Positions 33,807 to 43,423 of a stretch of 43,889 bases of DNA are shown here, piece by piece. Positions within the stretch are counted from its first letter, which is position 1, and each line of letters opens with the position of its first letter. The notes beneath the pieces are model-generated. The model had not been told where the DNA came from. It did not search any database and worked only from the letters and a program-made list of their open reading frames with translations. Position numbers and translations under genes: made by a program. The stretch is from Alphaproteobacteria bacterium. Lineage in GTDB: Bacteria; Pseudomonadota; Alphaproteobacteria; Micavibrionales; Micavibrionaceae. The stretch covers positions 1 to 43,889 of the forward strand of contig JAIOYC010000003.1 in NCBI GenBank assembly GCA_021741325.1, read 5' to 3'.

Positions 33807-34658
33807 ATGATCCGGCTTCTGACTGTTTTTGTCACTTTATTGACCCTGTCCGCTCCGGCCATAGCCGCCGAAAGCACGGCGCTGCCGGAAATGCCCCCGC
33901 CGATCCGCAGCCTCTCCGACGAGGGCGCGCAGATCCGTTATTTGGGGCGCGATTACGGACTTGATTCCTGGCTGGCGATCAAAAACGGGCAGGAGCAATA
34001 TTTCTACGTTCTCCCCGGCGGCGAAGCCTTCGTCATGGGGGTTCTCTTCGACAAGGACGGCAAGGCCATCACCGTCGAACAGGTCCGCCGCCTTCAGCAG
34101 GAAGGCGACAACATGCTCGATACGCTCGCCGCGGGGGAGCTTGACTCCCTGGCCGGTGTCCGGAAATCCGGGAAAAACACCGTAAAATTTTCCTCCCCGG
34201 CGGAGCAGCTCTACAACGACATCGAAAACGCGAACTGGGTTCCCCTGGGCAAAGTGGGCGCGCCGGTGATCTACAGCTTTATTGATCCGCAATGCCCCCA
34301 CTGCCACAGCTTCATCAACGACCTTAAGGATTCCTATATCGACAAGGGCCGGGTGCAGGTACGCATCGTGCCCGTCGGCTTCCGGGATGAAACCAAGGCC
34401 CAGGCCGCCTATCTGATTGCCGCACCCGACCCCCAGGGTCTCTGGTTCCGGCACATGGAAGGCGACAAGACCGCCCTGCCCGCGAAGGCTGAAATCAACC
34501 AGCAGGGCGTCCAGCGCAACCTGGCCATCATGCAGACCTGGAAATTCGACGTGACGCCCCTGATCGTTTACCGGGCCAAGGACGGCACCGTGAAACTGGT
34601 GCGAGGCCGCCCGAAGGACATCCCCGCCCTGATCGCCGATCTGGGGGCAAGAGGATAA
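33807..34658 (+). CDS. DsbC/DsbG-like periplasmic thiol-disulfide protein
   Basis: The 283-residue protein has a Sec signal 'MIRLLTVFVTLLTLSAPAIA' (start 33807 with GAGGAG; the frame to 33747 is not needed), a small N-terminal dimer domain with the 'GGEAFVMGVLFDKDGKAIT' pattern of DsbC/DsbG, and a thioredoxin domain with active site C163-P-H-C166 in 'DPQCPHCHSF' and cis-Pro in 'DVTPLIVY'. The CPHC motif is like DsbA or DsbG-related proteins. It probably isomerises or protects cysteines of secreted proteins. Related proteins occur with conjugation and type IV secretion genes, but here it stands alone. Confidence 0.88.
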   Translation: MIRLLTVFVTLLTLSAPAIAAESTALPEMPPPIRSLSDEGAQIRYLGRDYGLDSWLAIKNGQEQYFYVLPGGEAFVMGVLFDKDGKAITVEQVRRLQQEGDNMLDTLAAGELDSLAGVRKSGKNTVKFSSPAEQLYNDIENANWVPLGKVGAPVIYSFIDPQCPHCHSFINDLKDSYIDKGRVQVRIVPVGFRDETKAQAAYLIAAPDPQGLWFRHMEGDKTALPAKAEINQQGVQRNLAIMQTWKFDVTPLIVYRAKDGTVKLVRGRPKDIPALIADLGARG

Positions 34659-34668
34659 CCTTAAAACA

Positions 34669-34709
34669 AGACCGTTTTCGCCCTTTTATAACGAGGGCGA
34701 AAACGGTCT
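34669..34709. terminator. Long stem-loop between convergent genes
   Basis: AGACCGTTTTCGCCCT and AGGGCGAAAACGGTCT form a 16-bp perfect stem with a 9-base loop. It lies between the Dsb-like gene and the convergent 85-residue orphan; on the minus strand a TGTTTT follows. It can serve as a two-way terminator. Confidence 0.75.
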
Positions 34710-34732
34710 GGAATTGAGCATATAAAGGCGAA

Positions 34733-34990
34733 TTATAATTGCATAATAATGTGCTCTTTGCTGGCCTGAACTTCCGCTTCCACCCCGGTTATCCGCGCTT
34801 GAATAGTCCCTAAACTTTCTTCAACCACATATTCTTTATCTTGAGGCCCATATGAAAAAGTTGAATGACCTAAATCTACAGATCCTACAGACGCAATCGG
34901 AGAGTTAATTTTATCCAACAGGAAAAGCCTTTTTTTGCTTTCGGTATCTTTATTGAATTCGTTTTTAATTGTTAAAATTATTCCACTCAT
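34733..34990 (-). CDS. Small hypothetical protein (85 aa)
   Basis: The product is beta-rich in its first half ('GIILTIKNEF') and helical at the end ('VEAEVQASKEHIIMQL'). There is no known domain, signal peptide or membrane segment. The ATG at 34990 has AGGAGT before it at 6-7 bases, so it is very probably translated. The gene is markedly AT-rich compared with the Dsb-like gene. The 168 bases upstream to the Ala/Pro-rich protein gene show no other feature. Function unknown. Confidence 0.65.
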   Translation of the reverse strand: MSGIILTIKNEFNKDTESKKRLFLLDKINSPIASVGSVDLGHSTFSYGPQDKEYVVEESLGTIQARITGVEAEVQASKEHIIMQL

Positions 34991-35158
34991 ATGAATACTC
35001 CTTTTGTTACAGCACCCCTCTTGGCATAACCTTATTAATCTGTCAATCTAATAAGTGTTTGTTTTTCAATCTCTTCAAATGAACCCCTTAAAAATCTCCT
35101 CAATATAGGCGATAATGAATCAAGAGCCTTTAATATTGCGTATGGAGCCCTTGCCCTG

Positions 35159-36265
35159 ATGACCCCCCGCACGGAACATTTGATCCGGATTTTAGAAAAA
35201 ATCGGCCTCCCGCTGATGCTCTCCGCCATGACCGTACCCACCGAGTCGGGGGATGCGGCCGATGATGCCCGAACCGTCGCGGCCCTTCTCTCCCGGACGG
35301 TGCAGGCGGGAATCGATCTCGGGCGCCTGACGGAATTTTCGATGGATGGCGAGAACGGCGATTCCCTGCGCGTGGCGCTGGCGGGGATTGCGGGTCCTCT
35401 GGTCGCCGCCCTGTACCAGAAAAATGGCGCGCCTCCCGACGATTCCGACTTGAAAAAAACCGCCGGCGCCCTGCAGGCCGTCTTGAGCTTCGCGCAGAAT
35501 TTCGAACCGTCCCAGAGCATCCGCCTGGAAGAACTGGAAGCTCGGGGCCAGGCCGCCGATAAGGATCAGGCCGGCATTCAATATCTTCAGGCTTTCACGC
35601 CCGTCGTCGATGCCGTGGCGGCCTTTTCTTTTGGACGGCCCGAGCAGACACTCATGACCGATATCGCCTCCCGCTTGAGCGCCCGGCCCCCGGCCTTCCG
35701 CGAACGGGCTTTTCCGGGTGGCATGGACCCCGCCGCTGCCGCAAGCCTTGATCTGGCTCTTTTGCGCACAATGGCCCAACTCTACGCTGCCGCGCACCGG
35801 CAGATCACAGCCCGCCTCCTCTCTATGGACGGCGCAGGCGCTCCCTCCCTTTCGCTCGATGACGTCTGGACCGGCTTTGAGCTCCGTGCGGGAATTCTCG
35901 AAGCACTTGCGGCCAATCTTCTGCCCGGCGCTCAAAACAGCTCAACCCAAAGCCCCGCTCCGCAAACCCCCGCAGCCTCACCGGCCGCTCCGCTGAAATC
36001 TTCCCCCATCGCTGCGGCGTCCGCATCCGGAGCCCCCGCCGTCAATCCCATGGCCATGTTTGCCCAGCCCAAAGCAGCGGAGACCGTCGCATCAAAACCA
36101 CCAGAGGCTCCTCCACCCGCCGTCGAACCCGCAACCCGCCGTACGGCCCCGGTGCCAGGCGAAGCCGTGCCGCCGCTGACCGCGCCGACGGAGGAAAAAG
36201 AAGAAAAACCTGCCAAAAACCCGATGTCCTTCTTCGGCGGGAAACCGAAAGAAGATGACGAATAA
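35159..36265 (+). CDS. Hypothetical Ala/Pro-rich protein with NPMxxF motifs
   Basis: The 368-residue product has a helical N-terminal region (1-260) rich in Ala and Leu, then about 100 residues of Ala/Pro-rich disordered linker. Two short motifs repeat in the linker: 'VNPMAMFAQPK' and 'KNPMSFFGGKPKEDDE', the latter at the C-terminus. Such repeated motifs often bind a partner protein. There is no signal peptide. It precedes a lytic transglycosylase gene by 40 bases, so the two are probably one operon. This could be a secretion or cell-envelope component; family not recognised. The start (ATG 35159) has only a distant GGAG. Confidence 0.65.
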   Translation: MTPRTEHLIRILEKIGLPLMLSAMTVPTESGDAADDARTVAALLSRTVQAGIDLGRLTEFSMDGENGDSLRVALAGIAGPLVAALYQKNGAPPDDSDLKKTAGALQAVLSFAQNFEPSQSIRLEELEARGQAADKDQAGIQYLQAFTPVVDAVAAFSFGRPEQTLMTDIASRLSARPPAFRERAFPGGMDPAAAASLDLALLRTMAQLYAAAHRQITARLLSMDGAGAPSLSLDDVWTGFELRAGILEALAANLLPGAQNSSTQSPAPQTPAASPAAPLKSSPIAAASASGAPAVNPMAMFAQPKAAETVASKPPEAPPPAVEPATRRTAPVPGEAVPPLTAPTEEKEEKPAKNPMSFFGGKPKEDDE

Positions 36266-36305
36266 AGAAGAATGACGTATAGAGTGTGGAGAAAAGAGAA
36301 AGATT

Positions 36306-36722
36306 ATGTCCGCCGCTAAAGTCCTTGCCGCCTGCCTGATGCTGGCCTCGCAAACCTACGAGGTCCCGCCCGCCGTGCTTGTGGGGATTTATAAGGCTGA
36401 AGGCGGCAAGGTAGGACAGGAAGTCGGCAACACAAACGGCTCGCAGGACTTGGGGCCCATGCAGATCAACACAATCTGGATGCCCGAGCTTTCAAAGAAA
36501 TGGGGCGTGAGCGAAAAAACCGCCAAGAAATGGGTCCGCGATGACCCCTGCACGAATGTCGGCGTCGCGGCCTGGATTTTGCGCAGCCATCTGGACGAGA
36601 CCCAGAACCTTTCCCAGGCCATCGCGCACTATCACTCCCGCACGCCCCTCCATGGGACGAAGTACAAAACCAAAGTCATTTCCATCCTGAAGGACAACGG
36701 CCTCGTGAAGACGGACCGTTAG
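36306..36722 (+). CDS. Lytic transglycosylase (SLT domain, VirB1-like size)
   Basis: The 138-residue protein is a single SLT domain: E32 in 'GIYKAEGG' as catalytic acid, 'GSQDLGPMQIN' at 46-56, 'CTNVGVAAWILRSHL' and 'AIAHYHSRTP'. It cuts glycan strands, and small stand-alone enzymes of this kind often open the wall for type IV secretion or pilus machines. There is no clear cleavable signal; the hydrophobic start is part of the fold. It follows the Ala/Pro-rich gene in a likely operon. With dotDCB in the same window, a link to the type IVB system is possible, but not proven by position, as they are 26 kb apart. Confidence 0.85.
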   Translation: MSAAKVLAACLMLASQTYEVPPAVLVGIYKAEGGKVGQEVGNTNGSQDLGPMQINTIWMPELSKKWGVSEKTAKKWVRDDPCTNVGVAAWILRSHLDETQNLSQAIAHYHSRTPLHGTKYKTKVISILKDNGLVKTDR

Positions 36723-36743
36723 AGGTTTATTACCAGCGACCGT

Positions 36744-37394
36744 CTACAGACTCATGAAATAAGTTTTCTTAGGAGCGTCGGGCGGAGGAATACCCTCAAG
36801 CAGCAATTTTTGATCCACCTGATTCTGGATTTCCTTAAGATTCGTTTGAATGGACAAAAACAGCGGAAGTTCTCCTGAATCGTTCATTTTTTTCATAACA
36901 TCCTCTTTGGGCCGTTCCTGCAGACCGTATTCCTCCACCAGTTTATGAGCAGCCGGATGGTCTGGATTAACCTTAACGGCCAGTTCCTTATAACCGGACT
37001 GGCCGTAATGATGGACTGCAGCGTCGAATAAGATGTTTAGGCAATTTTGCCCGCGGTGTTTTTGAAAGACATAGGCATTGCGAAGAACGGCTTTTTTAAT
37101 AGGCCTGTAAGGCTCGGAATAGCCGTAACCGGCAAGATTCCCGCTGTAATCTTCGAGTAAAATTGCTTCCTCAAAAGAATCAGTGACCTGCGGATGGCGT
37201 TTTCTGGCTAAATTCAATGCTCTGAGTTCTATCTCTTTTGTCGTCCCGGAGATTTTATAATCTTCCTCGCTGCCATCCCGGGCTCCTGCCTCCATGACAT
37301 CATACCAATACCCCACCTTCTCTTGCCCCTCGAGAAGGTGAACGCTAAATCCATTCCGGCCATATTTTTTTTTCATAGGCCGAGATATAGCCAT
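36744..37394 (-). CDS. GNAT-like protein
   Basis: The 216-residue product has a probable GNAT fold: 'RNAYVFQKHRGQNCLNILFD' resembles motif A and 'VNPDHPAAHKLVEEYGLQ' resembles motif B. The acetyl-CoA loop is not the standard R/Q-x-x-G-x-G/A, so binding may be weak or changed. The last 60 residues extend beyond the fold and end 'KKTYFMSL', which is reminiscent of the ends of the two hydrolases at the left of the window. There is no signal peptide. The gene lies between the transglycosylase (convergent) and the TPP riboswitch (divergent). Confidence 0.6.
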   Translation of the reverse strand: MAISRPMKKKYGRNGFSVHLLEGQEKVGYWYDVMEAGARDGSEEDYKISGTTKEIELRALNLARKRHPQVTDSFEEAILLEDYSGNLAGYGYSEPYRPIKKAVLRNAYVFQKHRGQNCLNILFDAAVHHYGQSGYKELAVKVNPDHPAAHKLVEEYGLQERPKEDVMKKMNDSGELPLFLSIQTNLKEIQNQVDQKLLLEGIPPPDAPKKTYFMSL

Positions 37395-37454
37395 ATTGTT
37401 CCACGAGCGTCAAGACATGCCGATAATCCTTGACAGTTCGGCCCGCATGTCTAT

Positions 37455-37552
37455 CCTTCCCCCACCTTAGGGGTGCCCGGCTGAGTCTTTGACGAAGCCG
37501 GGCTGAGATTAAACCCTTGGAACCTGTCGGTTAGAACCGGCGAAGGGAAAGG
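37455..37552 (+). promoter_or_regulatory. TPP riboswitch (THI element)
   Basis: The conserved THI-box parts appear in order: AGGGGTGCC, GCTGAGA after a paired CCCGGCT...AGCCGGG arm, ACCCTTGGAACCTG, then CGGTTAGAACCGGCGAAGGGAA. The closing stem pairs CCTTCCC with GGGAAAGG, which leads directly into the ribosome-binding site GGAG (37551-37554), 7 bases before the ATG at 37562. TPP binding would therefore hide the ribosome-binding site, pointing to translational control of the operon. Confidence 0.95.
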
Positions 37553-37561
37553 AGCCCGCAA

Positions 37562-37915
37562 ATGCCACATATCACTGTTTTCTATGCGCCCGACGACCGT
37601 CTGGACATGCCCGTTCTTCTGCACGACCTGCATGAATCGCTCTCCGGCGACCCCAGCGTGAACAAATCCCAGACAAAGGCCTACGCCCTGCCCATGGCGG
37701 CCTGGATCAACGGCGACGGGAAAACCAAGCCCGACCGCGCTCTTCATGTCCAGGTGCGCCTCCTGCCCGGGCGCGCGCCTGAATTGAAGCGTAAGATGTC
37801 CGAGGCCCTGCACGCCATCGCCCGCAAGCACGTGAATGACCGTGCCGCGCCGTTCAGCGTCTCCGTGGAGATGCACGAGCTGGACAAGGACACCTATATT
37901 TCATCCCATGAATAA
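37562..37915 (+). CDS. CHMI/tautomerase-superfamily protein under TPP riboswitch
   Basis: The 117-residue product begins 'MPHITVFYAP', giving the N-terminal Pro needed for tautomerase chemistry after Met removal, and continues like 5-carboxymethyl-2-hydroxymuconate isomerase: 'VQVRLLPGRAPELKRKMSEA' and 'VSVEMHELD'. CHMI normally acts in homoprotocatechuate breakdown, but here the gene is the first one after a TPP riboswitch and sits 12 bases before thiC, so it probably serves thiamine synthesis or salvage. The substrate is unknown. Assignment to the superfamily is fairly firm; the CHMI subgroup is less so. Confidence 0.75.
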   Translation: MPHITVFYAPDDRLDMPVLLHDLHESLSGDPSVNKSQTKAYALPMAAWINGDGKTKPDRALHVQVRLLPGRAPELKRKMSEALHAIARKHVNDRAAPFSVSVEMHELDKDTYISSHE

Positions 37916-39684
<1,769 letters not shown>

Positions 39685-39685
<1 letters not shown>

Positions 39686-39930
39686 TGAGCAAGCACAATG
39701 ATGTTATCGACGGTCTGCTTTTATCCACCGCCAGCGGCGAGTGGCAAAAAACCGCGCTGTTGATCTCCCAAGTGTTCGAAGATCCGGCCTTCAAAGGCGC
39801 CCGCGACCTCGCCCCGCAAATCGCCGCCCGTATCCAGAGCCTCGTCGAGTCCGGCAAGCTCGAAGCCAAAGGCAATCTCCGTCGCTGGCGCGACAGCGAA
39901 GTCCGGGCGGTCGAGGCTGGCTCCCTCTAA
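39685..39930 (+). CDS. Small DUF3658-like protein coupled to thiC
   Basis: The 81-residue product starts inside the thiC stop (TAATG), so it is translated by coupling. The sequence 'DGLLLSTASGEWQKTALLIS' and the C-terminal 'LEAKGNLRRWRDSEVRAVE' resemble the small DUF3658 domain, which is helical and usually ends 'RWR.SEVR'. Function of that domain is not known. Being inside the riboswitch operon it may have a role linked to thiamine, or it may be a passenger, since the other two thiC tails downstream are each followed by a different gene at the same place. Confidence 0.7.
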
Positions 39931-39936
39931 CTGTCT

Positions 39937-40096
39937 GCGCGACTGCCGTCAGGCCAACGCAGCCCCCTAACCGTCATTGCGAGGCGGCCGGAGGCCGACG
40001 CGGCAATCCCCCTAACCGTCATTGCGAGGAGGCCGTCAGGCCGACGCGGCAATCCCGTTGTTACATCTGGATTGCTTCGCTACGCTCTCAATGACA
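39937..40096. repeat. REP-type repeat cluster
   Basis: Two close direct copies of a unit 'CGTCATTGCGAGG..GGCCG' ending 'CGACGCGGCAATCC' lie at 39967-40010 and 40011-40056, with a degraded copy before them (39937-39970) and an inverted half unit (GGATTGCTTCGCTACGC to AATGAC, 40069-40094) after them. This is a known kind of extragenic palindrome in proteobacterial genomes. It lies at the junction between the resident thiC operon and the duplicated thiC tail. Confidence 0.8.
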
Positions 40097-40111
40097 GGAT
40101 GATGGTGCCCT

Positions 40112-40185
40112 GCTGCTGGATGAAAATCACGTAGGATGTGCGGGAGTTTGTTGCGGAGGAAGATAAAAAAGATAAGGCGGCATAG
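40112..40185 (+). pseudogene. Diverged copy of the thiC 3' end (copy 2)
   Basis: In frame with itself this stretch encodes '[19 protein letters not shown]' then 'KAA' and stop, matching the end of ThiC ('[20 protein letters not shown]'). A CAG-to-TAG change breaks it. It shares a 23-base identical block (40147-40169) with copy 3 that differs from the resident thiC, so copies 2 and 3 are closer to each other. The ATG of the 188-residue gene follows two bases after its stop. Confidence 0.85.
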
Positions 40186-40187
40186 TT

Positions 40188-40856
<669 letters not shown>

Positions 40857-40857
<1 letters not shown>

Positions 40858-41534
40858 TGGATTTTGATAAAATCTGCTATTTTGCAGAGAAATTGCAAAC
40901 GCAACTCGCTGGGCCGCCTAAATGGAGCAAAGCCAAACAAGTTTTTGAATATGAAGAAATTAATATTAAAGTTGTTGTAAGCTTAAAAATAATTCGAGCT
41001 GTTCAAGGTTTAAAATCTATAGAAATACTTTGCAATAACGGCTTGTTTATTGACATGCAAGCTTTATGGCGATGTGTACATGATTGTGTAGCGGAAGTAT
41101 TTTTTTTGATAGAAAAATATCCAGAACAGGATCCGAGCGTAGAAAAATTCATCAATTATTTTTCAAGTTTTACTATTGATAATGACTCAGATCTAAATCC
41201 TGTTGAAAGTAAAAAAATTCAAGCAGCGATGTCTCGGGTAATAAATGAAAAGAACCCGAGCGGGACTCGCGATATGATCAGAAAAATATATGAAACTTAT
41301 TCTGGTTACATTCATGCAAACTATGTTCACATAATGGAAATGTATAGTGGAGAATCAGAAAATAATTTAAGTTTTAATTTATCTGGAATCCCTTCGCTAA
41401 ATAAAAAAAAAGAACGCTTTAGTCTGCTTGAAGAACTTTCAAAATCTGTTGTGCATGCAATGTATTTTATAGCATTTAAATTTGAACTCGAAGATCTACG
41501 AAAAGAGATTTTTGAATATTACAAAAGTTTATAA
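40857..41534 (+). CDS. AT-rich cargo gene: hypothetical helical protein (225 aa)
   Basis: The product is nearly all helical, with a stretch 'IIRAVQGLKSIEILCNNGLF' and 'DMQALWRCVHDCVAEVFFLI' followed by 'YETYSGYIHANYVHIMEMYS' and a C-terminal helix. This pattern recalls uncharacterised proteins with a HEPN-like or DUF5677-like bundle, but I cannot assign it. No signal peptide. DNA is strongly AT-rich. It is bordered by thiC-tail copy 3 at the 5' side and by a copy of the YCII gene start at the 3' side, which marks it as one inserted unit. It may be linked in function to the HEPN-like gene, given the same kind of location. Confidence 0.75.
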
Positions 41535-41542
41535 GGTAAACT

Positions 41543-41590
41543 CCCATACGCATCATCGTTCTCGTGAAAGCCACCGAAGACTCTAAAAAA
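41543..41590 (+). pseudogene. Diverged copy of the YCII gene 5' end
   Basis: Read in frame from 41546 it encodes 'IRIIVLVKATEDSKK', against 'MRVIVLVKATEDSEKG' at the start of the YCII gene at 41772. The start ATG has become ATA. It also includes the preceding CCC. The copy ends in an A-run. It gives the right-hand border of the accessory patch. Confidence 0.9.
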
Positions 41591-41601
41591 AGTTTTTGCC
41601 C

Positions 41602-41630
41602 TTGACGGTGCGGAAAAAATATAGGATAAT
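41602..41630 (+). promoter_or_regulatory. Predicted promoter for the YCII-PhnA pair
   Basis: TTGACG (41602-41607) and GATAAT (41625-41630) are spaced by 17 bases. A long leader of about 130 bases leads to the ATG at 41772, containing a GGGGGCACCCCC stem and two TGGCGAACG repeats (41700-41718) but no gene. Confidence 0.5.
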
Positions 41631-41771
41631 ATTCTTATTTATGTTTTGAGGCGATCAAGAAGGAAAGAGAGGGGGCACCCCCACCCCCCCCGGTAAAAAT
41701 GGCGAACGAACTGGCGAACGCGATTTTGAAATTAAAAACAATGTGTTATAAGGCATAAACAGGAAGCCCCC

Positions 41772-42149
41772 ATGCGCGTCATCGTTCTCGTCAAAGCCAC
41801 TGAAGACTCCGAAAAGGGCGCGGATTTTAAATCGCCTGAAATGCTTGGAATGATGGAGGCCATGGGCCAATACAATGACGAGCTCATCAAAGCCGGCATT
41901 ATGAAAGTGAGCAGTTGCGAGGGCATGAAGCCGACCTCGGAGCGCAAGCGCATTGCCTTCGACGGACCAAATCGCTCTGTTATCGACGGGCCGTTCACGC
42001 CTGCACGCGAACAGGCAACCGGATACTGGATCTGGGACGTTAAAGACATGGATGAGGCCATCATGTGGGCAAAGCGCTGCCCCAATCCCATGCCGGGGCC
42101 GAGCGAGATTGAAATCTGCCCGTGCTATGAACCGGAAGATTTCCAATGA
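41772..42149 (+). CDS. YCII-related (DGPF-domain) protein
   Basis: The 125-residue product has the YCII/DGPF pattern: 'MRVIVLVKATEDSEKG' at the start, 'KVSSCEGMKPTSERKRIAFD' and the eponymous 'VIDGPFTPAREQATGYWIWD', then 'EAIMWAKRCPNP'. The fold is a ferredoxin-like barrel, often dimeric; most members have no known role, some appear with ECF sigma factors. AGGAAG stands before the ATG. The stop overlaps the PhnA-like gene (ATGA). A diverged copy of its first 15 codons lies 230 bases upstream. Confidence 0.88.
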   Translation: MRVIVLVKATEDSEKGADFKSPEMLGMMEAMGQYNDELIKAGIMKVSSCEGMKPTSERKRIAFDGPNRSVIDGPFTPAREQATGYWIWDVKDMDEAIMWAKRCPNPMPGPSEIEICPCYEPEDFQ

Positions 42150-42496
42150 CCCCACCCTGCCCCAAATGCGCCTCCGCCTTCGCTTATGAAGACCGCGCCC
42201 TGTGGAATTGTCCCGAATGCGGACATGAGTGGGCCGTGGCCGAGGATGCTTCCGACGACAATGTCGCAAAAATCATCCGCGACGCCAACGGCGTGGAGCT
42301 CAAAGACGGCGACACCGTCACAATCATCAAGGATTTGAAAGTGGGCAACAGCGCGATCAAGGTCGGCACGAAGGTCAAGAATATCCGCGTCCTCCCGCCC
42401 GAACAATGGATCGGCGATCACGACATCGAGGCCAAGGTTCCGGGCTTCGGCCCGATGGGGCTCAAATCCTCCGTCGTCAAAAAGATCGCGGAGTGA
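42146..42496 (+). CDS. PhnA/YjdM-family zinc-ribbon protein
   Basis: The 116-residue product starts with a zinc ribbon formed by 'CPKC' (about 5-8) and 'CPEC' (about 22-25), followed by the PhnA domain 'VKDANGVELKDGDTVTIIKD'-type stretch and 'GTKVKNIR'. Such proteins were named for alkylphosphonate use, but a direct role is doubtful; YjdM is their E. coli member. It is coupled to the YCII gene upstream. Length and motifs are normal. Confidence 0.9.
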   Translation: MTPPCPKCASAFAYEDRALWNCPECGHEWAVAEDASDDNVAKIIRDANGVELKDGDTVTIIKDLKVGNSAIKVGTKVKNIRVLPPEQWIGDHDIEAKVPGFGPMGLKSSVVKKIAE

Positions 42497-42607
42497 AGGT
42501 CCCTATTACATATCCACAATCGCGCTGAACATCGGTCCGGCAGGGCAAGGAGAAAAACGCGTCATCTATAAGACGGAACTTTCTTCGCTCTTTTTTGTTC
42601 GTTTCCC

Positions 42608-42808
42608 ATGGATGCACTGAATATACTTAAACTTGGCGTCGGCGGCGTTTTGGGAACGATCATCCTGGTGCTGTGGCTATTTGGCGGCATTCTGGGCGCG
42701 ATCATCGGGATCGCAAAGGAAGAGGCCCTCTACGCGGTGGCCAGCCTGCTTGTGCCGGGCTTCGGGGCGATCTACACTGTGATCAGCGCGCTGGGCGCAA
42801 TCTTTTAA
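42608..42808 (+). CDS. Small hydrophobic membrane protein (66 aa)
   Basis: Nearly the whole protein is hydrophobic, with two membrane segments at about 10-36 and 44-66, rich in Gly, Ile and Leu. There is no charged motif and no known family that I recognise; it is not a clear Pmp3/YqaE protein. No ribosome-binding site is seen before the ATG. It may be a stress-linked small membrane protein, but that is only a guess. Confidence 0.55.
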   Translation: MDALNILKLGVGGVLGTIILVLWLFGGILGAIIGIAKEEALYAVASLLVPGFGAIYTVISALGAIF

Positions 42809-42832
42809 TCCACGACTAGGGAACGGCCTTTC

Positions 42833-43039
42833 ATGCGATCCGCGCTTTTGCTGTGCCTGCCGATCATGCTCGCCGCCTGCGCCGATTATAAAACACCGGG
42901 CTTGTCAAAATCGCCCTCCTCGATGAGTTCTGACACGCTCTGCTACCGCTATGCCGCGACCAAAGACGAGACGCTGGGGGCCGAGGTCCGCGCCCGCAAT
43001 CTCGACTGCGCCGCCATTCTCGAGAGCCAGCCGTTTTAG
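42833..43039 (+). CDS. Small lipoprotein (68 aa)
   Basis: The N-terminus is a clear lipoprotein signal with lipobox 'MLAAC' (C16), giving a mature chain of about 50 residues with two more cysteines ('DTLCYRYA', 'NLDCAAIL') that could pair in a disulfide. No known domain. It follows the 66-residue membrane protein by 24 bases and may share its transcript. It would be anchored in the inner or outer membrane. Confidence 0.7.
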   Translation: MRSALLLCLPIMLAACADYKTPGLSKSPSSMSSDTLCYRYAATKDETLGAEVRARNLDCAAILESQPF

Positions 43040-43054
43040 GGAATGTTTCTCAGT

Positions 43055-43336
43055 CTAGCCTGGGGCGTTAAGTTCCTTGGGCAAATAAGTCCTGTATTTT
43101 TCCGGAAGGTTCCGAAGATAATTTACAGTATTTTTTGCCGCCGTATCTGTTTCAGGGTCCATAATCTGTGCCGTTTCAAAGGCGCCCTTAACGGTCAATC
43201 GAATACTCTCGAGGGCGGTTTCTCCGGATGTTCCATAGGGCAATTTGCCAGAAGATTCATACCAACTAATATAATTACCTACAACGTGCGCCCCGCTGAA
43301 CATGGACGTATCTGGCTTATTCTTTTGATCTGTCAT
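43055..43336 (-). CDS. Small hypothetical protein (93 aa)
   Basis: I start at 43336 (MTDQKNKPDT), because GGAGAAGG stands right before this ATG; a TTG at 43348 is the alternative. The product is polar, mostly helical in the second half ('SIRLTVKGAFETAQIM'), with no signal peptide or known domain. It lies between the lipoprotein gene and ubiG; the upstream 75 bases are very AT-rich. It resembles the other small AT-rich orphans of the window in style, not in sequence. Confidence 0.65.
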   Translation of the reverse strand: MTDQKNKPDTSMFSGAHVVGNYISWYESSGKLPYGTSGETALESIRLTVKGAFETAQIMDPETDTAAKNTVNYLRNLPEKYRTYLPKELNAPG

Positions 43337-43423
43337 GTCCTTCTCCAATGAATATATTTCTATGTAATGTATAGATATTATAAATATATGTCAATAAAAA
43401 TGTGCTTGGGCCGCGACATCAGT

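Noticed and set aside
39937-40096. Possible CRISPR array from repeated units after thiC
   Set aside because: Only two or three adjoining palindromic units with no unique spacers of equal length; fits REP-type repeats.
41655-42269. Open frame of 204 codons opposite the YCII gene
   Set aside because: Shadow frame; the YCII and PhnA-like genes on the plus strand are clear and coupled.
42608-42808. Pmp3/YqaE identity for the small membrane protein
   Set aside because: Size and hydrophobicity fit, but the conserved Pmp3 residues are not seen, so it is left as an unassigned membrane protein.
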